Source: Diaporthe sp. PMI_573
Lineage: Eukaryota > Ascomycota > Sordariomycetes > Diaporthales > Diaporthaceae
DNA: 64,000 nt
Direction: 5' to 3'
Assembly: GCA_021399435.1 (NCBI GenBank)
Contig: JAJTUP010000022.1
Coordinates: 372,001-436,000 of the forward strand
Part shown: in pieces, positions 1-11,881 of the stretch
Position numbering within the stretch: position 1 is the first letter of the stretch
Layout: every line of letters begins with the position of its first letter
Made by a program: the position numbers and the translations under genes
The notes under the pieces: generated by a model
Told to the model about the DNA's origin: nothing
The model's input: only the letters and a program-made list of their open reading frames with translations
The model's database searches: none

Positions 1-3000
1 AGCCGTGTGGGAGGGAACCTTGGTAAAGAGCTCGCAGGGCACAGGACTGGGCTGGAGTACGGTAACTATGACGGCTCAGACCCGAACAGCAACGGGAATG
101 ACGAACAGGCAGTAGATGGCGTTTGGTGGTGGAGTCCCAGTCAAAAGACAGGAGCAGCGGGACTGTCTTGGGAAATACAATAAAAAAAGATGTCGGGTGG
201 GAACGACCGGGGCGGCTACTGGCGAGTTTTATTGTGCGCTCGATGCAACGCTCTCTGTGCCTGTCCGCCTGTGTCTTTTTCCCTTGGGTCCTTGGGGGAG
301 GGTGTGAGAGAGAGAAAATGGCAGGGCAGCAGGGATGACAAGTGCATGTCGTGGGAGACATGGTGGGGAAACAAGGCGAGTCAAAGTGGGCGGGGGTGTG
401 GGCCACCAAGGGGACAGGGTGTGCGCCGCGAAATCCCTGGTCGCCGTCGCCCGTCAACACCACCGCACCCCCCCCCCCTCCAGGGAGGATATCAGGGCTG
501 AAGGGACAACGAATGGAATAGGTGCAGCCTGAGACCTACAGGAGGGTGCGGGAACGGTTGGCCGGGTGCCAGTTGCTCAGATGCAGCGAGGCGCGATGCC
601 ACACTCCTGCCAGAAGCTTGGTGCGACCTTTTCTTACGCAGCAGGCTGTTTCTCTGCCAGAAGACCACCGGGCCCAACAACTTTTCCTCAATATTTACTC
701 ATCAGACTACCCTCAGACACGCACGCTGTGGATCAGCACAACCCGTCCCCTCGCGGTCCGTCTTCCGCACGTCGTGGAAGCTTACGGACTTTCTCCAAGG
801 CCTTGGGGCTGCGCTGGGGCTGTCCTCAAAAACCCTGGCCCCTGCCGCTGGCATGATGGGCCAAAGATCCAGAAGTCCGGGATGTGGAGCCCGGAAACAA
901 CGAGCATCCCCGGGATCTCAGTCACAGGATCGCGGCGACGACTGCGTGCAGATGCACCCTGGACGACTCCATGCACTCTCACCCGCTGCTTATCGTCAGG
1001 CCCCAACTTCAGGCCCGCTTGCCTCCCGGCACAGGTCACCTGGTGGACCTAAGGACCCGTGTAAACACTTGTATGCACGACAGCATGGTCGAGGCCTAAT
1101 GGGAACCCGCGAGTGGCGTGTGCATGACAGGCGCCCCTAACAGCCAACAGAACAGCCCGAGTCTTGAGGCACATAGCCCGGCGTCAAACAAGACACCCAA
1201 TAGAGTGAGGACACACTCGGCCATGAAAGCAAATGTGTCGCGCCGAGGACGACGCGTGAATGGGCGGCCCGAGGAACACGACGGCGGCCTACCTCCAAAC
1301 CCATTCCCAGAATGGCGCGGCCCAGGCCCTCCTCTAGGCGTTTCTCTCCCCGTTCCTTGGGTGGCAGCGGCAAAAGTCGGGCTTGAAGATGAGGCTCAAC
1401 TAAAACTCCGTGGGCTGGGTGAAGACTATGGCCGGAAGAGGACACGAGCAATCCTGCTCTCATGTCGAATGACGCCGCCCTGCAGCACGCTTGCACTGCC
1501 CATTGGAGCCGTTCCCCCACGATGCAGGAATTTCGTACCTCATGCAACCTCGTGCAGCATAAGTCCCTAGCCAACGATCGCCAACGGTTCGCACTCTGGA
1601 GGAACTGCAGCAGTCGTGTCAGTACCTAGCACACACATGAGCATGTCTTGCTACGGCTCAAACCGGAGTGAGAAAGACAAGGTTTTTGCAGCAATTCAAG
1701 ACCCACCTAGTCTAGTTCGTCAGCTCTGAGATAGACTTCTCGCCAATCCTGGCAGTGGCACTATTAACAGGCGGCAATATGTCAGCAATTTGACGATGCT
1801 GTCTTCCCCAGATTCGTGATCACTGAATGCTGACTTTGACATTTGCCTTTACGCATCACCACCGTCGGCAATTAGGCCACGTTTGTGCCACAAACATGAA
1901 GCAACCCACCTGCACAGGGTCGGTGCCATCGAGAGCTGGACCTGCCGCATCTACGCGATGGGGAGCGCTGCGCATCGTATGCAGCACACAGTATGCTGCA
2001 TGCCACCAGCGGCCGTACTTGTGTCTCCTATCACGCGCCCGATCCAACGCCTATCCCCCCGCGTCCCACAGCCTCCGCAACGACGCATCCGGCAGCTTCT
2101 GTGGCTCCCTGCGTCGTGGTTGGGTGCAACCTCGACTGCAAGTCAGAAATGGTGGCCCAGCCGCCCGGGGGCTCACTGGACCTCCTGCAGGCAATGCGGC
2201 ATGAGTTGCAACCTGCAACCGTAGGGTCGATGATAACTGTCCCTTCCGGATGAAGGCCGAGGGTGGCTTTGCTGGTCAAGGCCCGGGGGGACGGCTCGGA
2301 GCTCCAATGGCAGCATGTTAGCTGCACACCTCCATGGCACCTGTGACGACATGGAGAAAACACGTTGTCCGTCTTCACAGGCCTGCCTGTCCACCGTGCT
2401 TCCCCAGGTCGCCTGATCGGAGTGGATTCCCCACAGATGCAGTTTGCCGTCATGCTGCCCGTCAAACCACGACATGCCCGGCAACTCCGGAACGTGTGCG
2501 GGCGGCATTTGCTCAAGGGAAGGCTCTTTGTGAAGATGGCAGTCCAAGTGGAAGCTCAAGCGGAGTTGACGTATTTGACTGTGGTGGCCGCAGGCCAATG
2601 CGACATATAATCTCCCCTGCTTGCTGCTCAGGCGCCCCTACATGTCCCATCTCGCAAGCAGTCGAATCGCAAATCAGAGACACTCCTATGCGCGAAGCAA
2701 TTGAGCCATCCCTCATTTCCCTCACAGCTAGTGACTATGCTTGCGGGACGTGACTGGTCAGTCGTGGGCTCGGATGAAATGGTGCAGTGCGTGATAGTTT
2801 GCGTTCAACAGTTGCACTGCTGCTCGTCCCCCAAGCTCCACACCGCCCTTTAGTCTTCGCGGACGCCACCACGCCTGCATTAGATCTTCGCGCTAGATTG
2901 GTGACGCTAGAGTGGTCTAGAGGAACGTGGTTGAGATGGGATCTTATGATGAGGCTCTTAGCTTCATCCCTGGGCACAGCAGGCTGCCGTTCGTGCATTG

Positions 3001-3313
3001 GTGTTGCCTCTTGCTTCCGCGCAGTGCGTTCCAGCTGCTTTAGCGACAATCACAATATCTTTGCACAAGATTGCAGGAGTCGAGACGTGGTATGCATTTT
3101 AGCTCTGCTCCCACACCCATCACCACTTTATCGACATGTGACTGCGCCGAAACCGCCGCCCCCCCCCTTCTCCGCCTCCCGGCATGTGAGTGAGTCACCT
3201 CGGAAAGTCCAGGAACAGAAGAAAGTAGACCTGCGCTTGCAAATGCGACAATACCGCAGCCCAATGGTCTGCACGAGTCGTGAACATCATCAAAGAACCC
3301 CTCATGCAGAGAC
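1..3313. other. Gene-free stretch, left edge
   Basis: I recognise no gene here. Open frames are short, overlap on both strands and show no family motif or plausible splice continuity. A C-rich run lies near 470-481 and another C-run near 3160-3170. The stretch may contain the promoter or terminator of a gene off the left edge, but nothing in it decides this. Confidence 0.5.
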
Positions 3314-4201
3314 TCACATAGACGGCGGTTGTCCCCTCACCGGGATGTCCATGTCTGCCATTACTGCGCGGTGATCCGAGAGAAACACCCCATCGTCAAA
3401 CCGATTGGCCAAGACCCCGTATGTAAGGAAGTTGATATCCGTTGTGTCCTTGACGAAGAGGAAGTCGATCCTCGAGGGCTGCTGGTCCGGCTCGTTGAAG
3501 GAAGTGTAAGTCAATGCGTTCCCATACCGCCTCTCCTCCGGGATCAAGGTCGATACGTCCGTCATTCCGGTCCCTGGCGCCGTCATGGTCTGGTAGGCCT
3601 TGTCCTCGGGCGTGCTGTTGAAGTCGCCCCCGAGGAAGACCGGCGGTTTCCCCTTCCCGGACCGACTGAACTCACCTACCCATGAGTCCGCCAGCTTCAG
3701 GATCAGCCTCGCACTCTCCTCGCGGGCCTTGACCCCGATGTGATCGAAGTGGGTGCTCAGGACGACAACCCTCGCGCCGTTCTGCCTGTGCTCGAACTGG
3801 CCCATGGTCACGATCCGCGGGAGGACGGCGTCCCACCCCGTCGACGGCTCCTCCGGCGTCGGGCTCAGCCAGTACGTCTTGCTGCGCTCGCACTTCCACG
3901 TGTCCGCCTGGTAGAAGACGGGCGAGAACTCCCCCGCGGCTTCGCCGTCGTCTCGCCCGACCCCGATGTGGGCCCAGGTAGGGCCCAGCTCCTGCTGGAT
4001 GTCCTCGACCTGGTTGGCGAGGGCCTCTTGGAAGGAGATGAACGCGGCACGGCCGGCCGTGTTGAAGCGGATCTGAGTGCAGAGCTTGGGGCGCCGGACC
4101 TCCCAGAGCTCCTCGTCGGGGACGGGGGATGTGGTGGCGTAGCGGATGTTGAACGTGATGGTGCGGAGTGGCATCGTTTTCCCCAAGTCGTGTACGCCCA
4201 T
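3314..4201 (-). CDS. Endonuclease/exonuclease/phosphatase (EEP) family protein
   Basis: Intronless reading frame of 295 residues. The EEP family hydrolyses phosphodiester or phosphate-ester bonds with a metal ion; substrates range from DNA and RNA to phosphoinositides and sphingomyelin. The family landmarks appear in order: TFNIRY near residue 16, SFQEAL with the metal-binding Glu at 59, GGDFNS at 191-196, RIDFLF at 244-249 and SDHR at 275-278. The protein ends 20 residues after the SDH motif, so the fold looks complete. I see no signal peptide or membrane segment, so it is probably intracellular. Two in-frame ATGs are possible; the second (Met10, MPLRTITFN) starts just before the domain, as in relatives I know. 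Substrate cannot be deduced. The nearest genes are more than 3 kb away and unrelated. Confidence 0.88.
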   Translation of the reverse strand: MGVHDLGKTMPLRTITFNIRYATTSPVPDEELWEVRRPKLCTQIRFNTAGRAAFISFQEALANQVEDIQQELGPTWAHIGVGRDDGEAAGEFSPVFYQADTWKCERSKTYWLSPTPEEPSTGWDAVLPRIVTMGQFEHRQNGARVVVLSTHFDHIGVKAREESARLILKLADSWVGEFSRSGKGKPPVFLGGDFNSTPEDKAYQTMTAPGTGMTDVSTLIPEERRYGNALTYTSFNEPDQQPSRIDFLFVKDTTDINFLTYGVLANRFDDGVFLSDHRAVMADMDIPVRGQPPSM

Positions 4202-7200
4202 TTTGAAGACTGATATCCTTCAGTGTAAAAAACCCCACTACCTCTCAAGTGCTGGCTGAGCAAGTCTTCCGATTGTCCGTTGCCTCGATCTTGCTGATGG
4301 TGGTCTGTTGATCCTCCAGCCTGTGTCAGTATTTCTGTCACTTTTCAAAGAAATATCAATTTTTGGATTCCAAAGATCTGCTTCGACGCACAGTGAGAAC
4401 TCAGAGCGTGTCCACCGGCGTGGAGTTACGACAGCAGGTGATGAGGGGCTCACGGTCATGAACATGAGAGTACGTACAAGACAGTTGGGCTTCTCTCTTG
4501 AGCAAGCTTCAGTAGTGTGCCTGGTATGCTGTGAATTCAACCTGTCATGTCAAAGAGAAAGAGAAATGAAGTTGTTGTCACCTCTTGACAAGCATCCTCG
4601 GTCGTGTTTGAAGCAGTTTCCGAGCTGGCATGATCACCTGGGCAGCATCGTGAGGGGACAGGCAGGCTTATGTAATCACCCAACGTCAACAAATCTTCCC
4701 TGGCACATATATGCAACAACCCCTCCTTCTCGTTTCATGTGGATACAGAAACTCGATTTATGGAATTGGCTGCTTGGTGTGAGAAGGCCTAGTTTCTCAG
4801 CAGGGCCACACATGCAGACTGCTCATTGAAGCATCAAACAATTGTTATGTTTTGCTTGGGCACCCGACTTGCCTAGGCACACATGGTATAGTTGTCTTTG
4901 GCAGGACCCTGTTTTGACCTAGCCACGTGTCAGTCAGGACCGAGATAACTTTTAAAAGCATCCGTGAGGCTGTGTGTGTGGAAGGTGTGACTCTTGGAAG
5001 CCCTTCCTTTCTTACCTGGTAAAAACAGGATGGCAAATTGCTGTAGTCCAGCAATATTTAAGAACATGGATCTTGGGTAGGGAACAAAGAGTGAAGAGAA
5101 AATAAAAATTGAAAGAAACGTTGACCAGCGACTCTTTCTTCATTTACAATGTTGTATGAAGCACCCGAGGTCCATGTTTTAAAAAGTTCGGGCGCGATTA
5201 TCCGATGCCCACATTTTGATGTCGTCAACAAAGGTCATATATAATAATATCTGTATCATATCTCCCTTTTTGTCCCAGTGTCTGAATTCGAAGGTAAATA
5301 GGTTACCAAGTGTGCTATTGAAGATATCATGCAGTGCGTGATCCGTTTTTATTGACAGTGGCATGTGTCGGTCTTGCGCCTTTGACAAAAGCCAGCACCT
5401 CAAAGCCCGTCTCAGTTCTCATGTGTGCACCAGGAGCCTTTTCTCGGTCCATCGTGTCCATCTCGGCAACAGATACACTATCTTTACTCATCATGAATCA
5501 ACATCCAGCTGCTCAAGTACCTAAACAGAACCTAAAGGCAGACAGCATGAGAAACCCATTGCACGCCACCTTGCGACAATTCTCACATTTGTCAACACTC
5601 ACAGGTAGCACAGGAAAGGACGTGTTCGAAGTCAAACTCAGTGACCTAGATTGAATTAGATAGGAGCCACACAAACCAATATCGACTATTGGTGAAGTCC
5701 AAGAACGCGTACGGAGCAGGATGCAAACATGGCCCCCCTGCTCCATGCGAATATTTGGGCACCGCCTTATCAACCAGAAAATACGCACATCCCGATCACT
5801 TGCCAGTGAAGCTAGAAAATCTAAATAGGACTCAGTGACTTGCAAGGCTTCACACCTGGCACTGTTCAACAAGTACGAAACCAGATCTTGCCGGATGGTA
5901 GCTCACTATGTCACGCATCTGTCGCCCTCCTAGACAAAATCTTCCGTGTCAGCTCACACGCAGCATGAATTGGGATCCATTTCCAACTCGAAGTCAGGAT
6001 AGGCAAGTCATAATCAGCTCAAAGACTGGATTGAGTTGAAGCTGGAGACGTTCACCGAGGTACTCTACGCGTTGATCCACAAAATGACTCAAGTTTATAT
6101 CTTTGTGTTCTCATTTTCATGTTCTCTATGCGAGTTTCATGAAGAATGGAAAATAAGTATCACTGGTCATGGGAAGATCGATTTTATGATCCCACCACCG
6201 TCACATGCTGGGTGTTCTGCATTTGGAGGATCGGGATCAAGCCCTTGACGATTTCCCTGATTCCGCCCTGATGCTTTCCATGCTGACAGGGCTCCACTTG
6301 ACCGGATTTCCTGATACACTTTGAATACCAAGGAGTGCTAAGAAAAGTCGGATGATCTCTTAGAAGGATGGAAGACGGATTCTTGGGAAGACAAATCCCA
6401 GTAAGCTGAGTGAAGAACCAACAAGAGCATAGAGGACCAGCTAGCGATTGTTACTCAATTCACTCACAAGATTCCATCAACAGCAAAGGTAAAATTAGTT
6501 CCGGACACCCTTGTCTATCAAAAGCTCGGTGGCGTGAATGCTGATGAAGAGGCCAGGACGTCGTTTGACCGAGGTCTGTGAGATCTAGTACTAGTGGAGG
6601 AGGCTGAGCTTGGCAAGAAGAGGTCAGCACTACCTACTTGGCTTGCACCTCCCTGAAAGCCACTCTTACTTGAGGTGGGTGTCCAAATTCCGGCATTGTC
6701 CAATGCCTGTCGTGGTACCAATCTAGGAAAAGTTTCCAGGATGCAGGGATGGGAACAGTGGACATCTAGACGGAGGCTAACAAGCAAATGTGGTGGCAGT
6801 CAGCTGAGTTTGGTAAGCTGATTTGAGGCTAGCCCCCTTTCCTTTTGGGGCAAGGACCTATCCCTAAGGGTAGTCGACAAATATACTAAGTCTCCATGCT
6901 GAGAAATGGCGGAGACCACTGCTGCTCATGGGGCCAAGGCAGCTGTACGGAAGGGGTAAGTGTGACCATGGGATTGCAAATCGTTTTTAGGTGGCGACTT
7001 TAGCCGAAATATCTGAGAAAGAACAAGAAATATTGGCAATCAATTTTGTGGTTCAGAGAATAGTAACAATAGTGCCTGAAAGGAAGGTGTGAACAGACCG
7101 AACCTTGGAACACTCGCAGGCAGAGGTAGCAACGGGAAGCAGAGGAACAAGAAAAGTTGAGTGCCTCAAAACGGCAGTCTTGGTATTTATTTCCGAAAAT

Positions 7201-7553
7201 ATTACTCCCAGTTGACTTCCTCCAAAATGTGTTGCGTGAGCAATCAATCTAGTTATGCAGTTATAAGAAAAGGAAACCAATATATGCACCCAGAATTGAA
7301 ACCATGACCCCCAGTGATGCTTCCTCCGATATGAGATGATGATAGTAAAAGAAAAGCGGACTACCCGCGTCTGCGGCTCGTCCACCCGTGTTGTGAAAAT
7401 GCAAGACCGACCATGAACACCCCCCGCACCCCTTCAAATGCAAGGACGTGAGTCCAGTGTGTACCTCCTACTCAAGGAAACCCCTTAGCAACCAGAAATG
7501 CAACGGCGGCAGCACCATCCTCCCAAGCCGCCCAACCAACCACTGCCACCACC
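4202..7553. other. Gene-free stretch between EEP and disordered-protein genes
   Basis: About 3.35 kb, more AT-rich than its flanks, with no supported gene. It presumably includes the upstream region of the leftward EEP gene and the downstream region of the next leftward gene. I saw no repeats longer than simple short runs and no transposon protein motif. Confidence 0.5.
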
Positions 7554-8657
7554 TCAAGGGATCTCCGTGACAGGCAGCGCAAAGCGCACCTTCTTGCCCG
7601 CCTTGTCGCCGCTGGGAGTTATCGCCCCGGTCTTGTGGCCGAGGGTGTCGACCTCGACGCTCCCCTCGCCAAACTCGCTCATCATCTCGGCCTCGGGGTC
7701 CTCTTCGATCGACCAGACGTCGGGGCTAGGCTCGCGCCATGCCCGCGGCGAAAGGCGGTTCTCGCTGACGTGTCCCGCGTGGATGGGTCCGGACCAGCTG
7801 CGAGGTCGCTGGACGAGCCGGGGCCGCCCCCTCCCGCCGGATGCGGTGGTCGACCTGCCCCGCGTGGTCGGCGCCGTTGGAGGCCGCCCAACATGGAACG
7901 CGTCAGGCGGCAGCAGGAGGTTGGTGGAGGACACTGAAGGCCCGTGTTGCATCATCATGCCCACCCTGTCGTTGTTGTCCAGTCCCTTCTGCGCCCTTGC
8001 CTTGGCGGCGGCCTTGCGGCTGGCTCCCTTGGACTTGGAGCTCGCGAAGTTGTTGTAGAGGCTGAACGGGGCGAGCGTGCCGCTCGGGGTGAAGCGGACG
8101 TAGTCCTCGTCATCGTCGTCGGCCTCCATGTTGGGGGTCAAGGCCTCGGGGGAGTTCCTCGAAGGCGGTGACCTGGAGTTTGCTCTCGCCTTGGGGGGAG
8201 TCGGGGATCGGATGGGCAGGGGAAGCATCTTAGACAGTGCAGTAGGTGGTCGGCTGGGCCCGGTCAAGTCGGAGGGGCTGATGCTCCGGATGGTTGGCTG
8301 GGGATGAAGGGAGTCTTCGATGCCTGCATCAAACATCTCCATCTCCAGATCCATGGAGTCCATGTCGTCGTCGGTATCACCATCGTCTAGGAGGGGCGTG
8401 GGCGTGAGGAAGTAGTTGATGGGGTCGTCATCTTCGAGGGATAGTCCGTCGTTGTCAGAATCAACGTCCATCGCTGTGTCCTCAGACTCGATGCTTGGAT
8501 GCAGACGCATCATGGTCGGCGGCCATGAGTCTCGCCGTGAGACCCGGTGAGCCATTCTTGCTGCTGGCATTGTTGTGGTGTTTGAAGTGTACCGTACGGG
8601 GCGGTTGTATGAGGAGGGAGTTGAGGAAGTTGGCACTTTTTGTGCTTGAGAAGTCAT
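7554..8657 (-). CDS. Uncharacterised disordered acidic protein with candidate PP1-docking motif
   Basis: Single-exon frame of 367 residues beginning at the ATG giving MTSQAQKVP. The frame is open further upstream, but only from non-ATG codons. I do not recognise the family. The protein is rich in Ser, Pro and Asp: acidic stretches lie near residues 60-110 and 190-200, a Lys/Ala-rich basic patch lies near 225-245, and an Arg-rich RGRP/RPRSWSGP segment lies near 280-300. The last residues carry KKVRFALP, with KVRF at 356-359, which matches the [RK]-V-x-F docking motif of protein phosphatase 1 partners. It has no signal peptide or transmembrane segment, so a nuclear or cytoplasmic regulatory protein is plausible. 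Codon phase is intact from ATG to stop and the antisense frames are GC-rich shadows. Function is unknown. Confidence 0.7.
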   Translation of the reverse strand: MTSQAQKVPTSSTPSSYNRPVRYTSNTTTMPAARMAHRVSRRDSWPPTMMRLHPSIESEDTAMDVDSDNDGLSLEDDDPINYFLTPTPLLDDGDTDDDMDSMDLEMEMFDAGIEDSLHPQPTIRSISPSDLTGPSRPPTALSKMLPLPIRSPTPPKARANSRSPPSRNSPEALTPNMEADDDDEDYVRFTPSGTLAPFSLYNNFASSKSKGASRKAAAKARAQKGLDNNDRVGMMMQHGPSVSSTNLLLPPDAFHVGRPPTAPTTRGRSTTASGGRGRPRLVQRPRSWSGPIHAGHVSENRLSPRAWREPSPDVWSIEEDPEAEMMSEFGEGSVEVDTLGHKTGAITPSGDKAGKKVRFALPVTEIP

Positions 8658-9494
8658 AGATGGAAATGCCGATCCTTGTTGGGCTTGGCCAGTCCAGTCA
8701 CCGTGTGCCAACTACAGGCAACAGGTATGACAAGGCAACTGCAAAGGGAAAGGGGGAAGAAAGAATAAGGCAAAATGCCAACCGTCCGCAAAGAAGGCGG
8801 ACATTTACCGCCGGCCTCGCCGGCTCACTTGACTTGTCAAAAGCGACCGTGAGAAGTCAGATATGATCCGGTTGCCGTTCCTCCCCTCGGACAGTTGAGA
8901 CAGGATCTACAAGGTCCTGTGATTGCCAAGATAGAGGAAGTGTAAAAGTAGAGAGACATAAAAGGACAAAAAAGAGAGCAGAAGAAGACGGGGGAGTGAA
9001 CGGGAATATATACCAAGATGCGAGGTGTTGGGTGTTTGATACTTGAGCCACGCGAACGCGCACCACCCACACCCGCCCACCCACGCCCGTCACAGGCATC
9101 AGTAGGACTTGGATACAATAAGTCGGGTGTTTGCAGGTAGCAAAATAGTGGACCCCTGCCCCCAGGCCAAGAGACACAGTGCTGATTACCTAGTGAATTA
9201 GTGAAGTCACCACCCTTCCCAAAGAGGAAAGCCTTCGGTCTGGCTGCGAGGGCTGGGGTCCAGGACGCGGCTGGGAAGCGAGAGGGTGGTGGTCACCGGC
9301 CAGCGGGATATGGCTATTCACATTCCAGAGCCGGCTGGCGGAGCCTCTCAGCTGGCCCAAGGTCTCAAATCTTTCTGCGGGGCTAGGCCTCCCACGTGGA
9401 CCTCACCAATGGGAGCAGCGATCGCGGCGAGGTGAATCACCTCTCAGCTGCGCCTGCCGTGGGCGTCGGCGTCGGCGTGGGCGTGTGTGCTTGG

Positions 9495-9549
9495 GCGTGT
9501 GTGTGCGTGTGTGTGCGTGTGTGTGCGTGTGTGTGCGTGTGTGTGCGTG
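9495..9549. repeat. Minisatellite, 10-bp unit GCGTGTGTGT x 5.5
   Basis: Five perfect copies of the 10-bp unit, plus a partial sixth, are read directly. A related GCGTCG/GCGTGG run lies just before it (about 9460-9485). It is an alternating purine-pyrimidine tract able to form Z-DNA. Confidence 0.95.
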
Positions 9550-10097
9550 AAATCATCACGGTTGGGGCCCATGTCGGCCTCAAGAAGCGTGAGACAATAG
9601 TTGATTTGGAGGAGGCGCATGAAGGGCGATTCGGCCTAATACGGCATGCTGCGTCGTGGGGTGTGTTGCCCGGCAGGCTGCACCCCGGGCAGCGATTGAT
9701 ACAATACTACGATACGACGTAGCTGGGCGCGGACCTTGTAATTCCTTCGTGCAGGCCTCATTAGGCTGGGTGCATGGTGGGAGAGCGATGGTGACGATGC
9801 ACGGACGACGGCAGGTTATCTGATGGCCTCGACAAAGCGTGTCGGGTGCGGCAGCTGGGTGGAGCAGCATCGCCAATTGCGCGTATGACAAAACCCCGTG
9901 ATAGGCTTTCTCCCGAGGGTGCCAGAGTGAAACGAGCAAAGAGAGGAGCTTCTCGGGTGCTGGTGCTAGCGCTGGGGCAGCTGTGTGATGATGTGAGACA
10001 AGAGAGAGCTTCCGTAGTAGTGTACTGCGTATCGTACACTAGCACACCCACCCTGCCACCCTGCCACCCCGTCGCCCGTGGCGTTCCCTGCTTGCGA

Positions 10098-10130
10098 GCT
10101 TGCCTGCTTGCCTGCTTGCCTGCTTCCCTG
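10098..10130. repeat. CTTGCCTG tandem repeat
   Basis: About four copies of an 8-bp unit GCTTGCCT, decaying into a CCCTG-rich tail to about 10142. Read directly from the sequence. Confidence 0.85.
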
Positions 10131-11881
10131 CCCTCCCTGCCTCTCACGCTATCGCACTTTTCTCCCGGCAGGCACGAGGCCGATGATCATCACTCACCAA
10201 CCACAACACCACCTGACCAGGCAGCACACCATCACCACTGCCCAAGGGTGCCGCTTTATCTCTTGTTTCCGCGCAAGCCGTCTGCCAGAGGCGTCGTATT
10301 CTGACTCAAGGTTGCACACTTCGGCCAGCTTCGTCACAGTGCGGGTGTCAAGATGCAGAATGTCGACCTGCTCGCCCAGAGACACTGCTGTCCAGCTGCC
10401 CATTGGACTCACCGTGCGGATCGCCAGGGTTCGGCGGGAATCGTACCTGCATTATGCGTCTTCCGTGGCGCATCGAGACACCTGGCCCCGAGTGACTCTT
10501 CTCCTCTGTCCTCGAGCCCAGTTCGTCGCTGCCTGCCGCCCTCTCGGTGAGGACACATGCACCAAGCACCAAGCCGTGGTAGGACTCGAATCCCTCCAAG
10601 CACCAACGCAGGGTGGCGTTTTGGCGTATAAAAAGTCCAATTACCAACAGCCATAATCTCATCTGCCTGCCGCTTGCCCTGTCCACTGCACCCTGGCGAG
10701 TCAGACTTCGTCGCCTTGAGCCTCAGAAGCAGGTACGATGTGCATAAGACTGCATCCTATGATGGTTGTGTCGCGAGAACGCCTACTTTTCGACTCGAGC
10801 CTCATCGGCCTATGCTGAAAAGGGAATGCCGAAACAAATGTCCTGGCGGCTATCGAGGTTGTTGAATAATTCCCAACGGCACCTGCGTCATGGTTCGTGG
10901 GGGGTCTTGGTCTTGGTCTTGATCTTCGCGGGGTGCATGAGAAGTGGAATTGCCAGAACGAGCCATGCGCCTCAGCGGGCTTGCACCTACGAGATGTCCA
11001 AGGCTCCACTGCCCGGGGTCCCGCCTTGATCGCCGTCTCGGTCCGGCGGCGACCCACATCGGCAATCGACGCTTTCAGACATCAGGCCGGTGGAGTAGAC
11101 CGAGTGACCAGCAGGCCCGCTTCGTCAGAATACAATGCGCATACAGAGCTGAAGCAACCCATTTTTTTTTGTCTCCTGCCCATCTTGCGTCGTACGTCAC
11201 CCAGACAGATAATTGCTTGGAGGCGGCCCCATCAACAAAGGATTCCACAAGAAGTCGTGGGTAAGCGTCAGTAGTCGGCCCGTACTCTTCTGCTCATCTT
11301 CGGGCTTGGCGGGCGATGCGGACCGGCCGCCCTCTGTGGCTACACCATGTCAAGTGCCCCAATATCAAAGCTGGTGCTGCCGTCAGCACAGCAGCACCAA
11401 TATACAAATATCTCCTAACCACCCTTCTGGTGCATTGGCGCATCCTCCCGTCATCTTGTGCGACGGTCAGCAGGCGAGCCTCCAAGCGCCGCCTGCAGGA
11501 TGCTGTGCAACAACTGGTTCCATCGATTGCTGCCGTCACACCGCCTCAAAATCCAACGACATCCAGAAGCATTCCAGGGTGTGCAACCTGAGTAATCGGA
11601 AATTGAGGGTTTGCTGCTCTGCGGAGCCGCCGAGAAATCGTGGCGCTGATAGGGGTGCGCCAAAGCGAACCATGATGAGCCGGCTGGTATCCCTGTAAGG
11701 CATGAAATGGGGACAAACTGAAAGGCAATTTGTGGAGAAGACATTCTTTGTCTCATCGGTCTCATCAAATCACTGACGAGATTAGCAGGCACATCTTGTA
11801 CACGATGAAAGCAACTTTTAATATAGTTTGAGCGTCCCGTGCGACGGAAGCCTAGAAACATATTTACAAAATCTCCGCTAC

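Larger units (their letters stand above)
8658..11881. other. Gene-free stretch with simple repeats
   Basis: About 3.2 kb upstream of the disordered-protein gene and downstream of the tannase gene. It holds the GCGTGTGTGT tandem array (9495-9549), a CTTGCCTG array (10098-10130) and low-complexity CCACCCTG repeats near 10050-10070. I find no coding region; long frames here are low-complexity translations of the repeats. Confidence 0.5.

Noticed and set aside
4202..7553. RIP-mutated transposon remnant in AT-richer intergenic DNA
   Set aside because: AT enrichment is mild and I saw no eroded transposase or reverse-transcriptase frame, so the idea is unsupported.
9396..9722. 108-codon plus-strand frame with Val/Cys/Gly runs
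   Set aside because: It is a translation of the GCGTGTGTGT minisatellite, not a protein gene.
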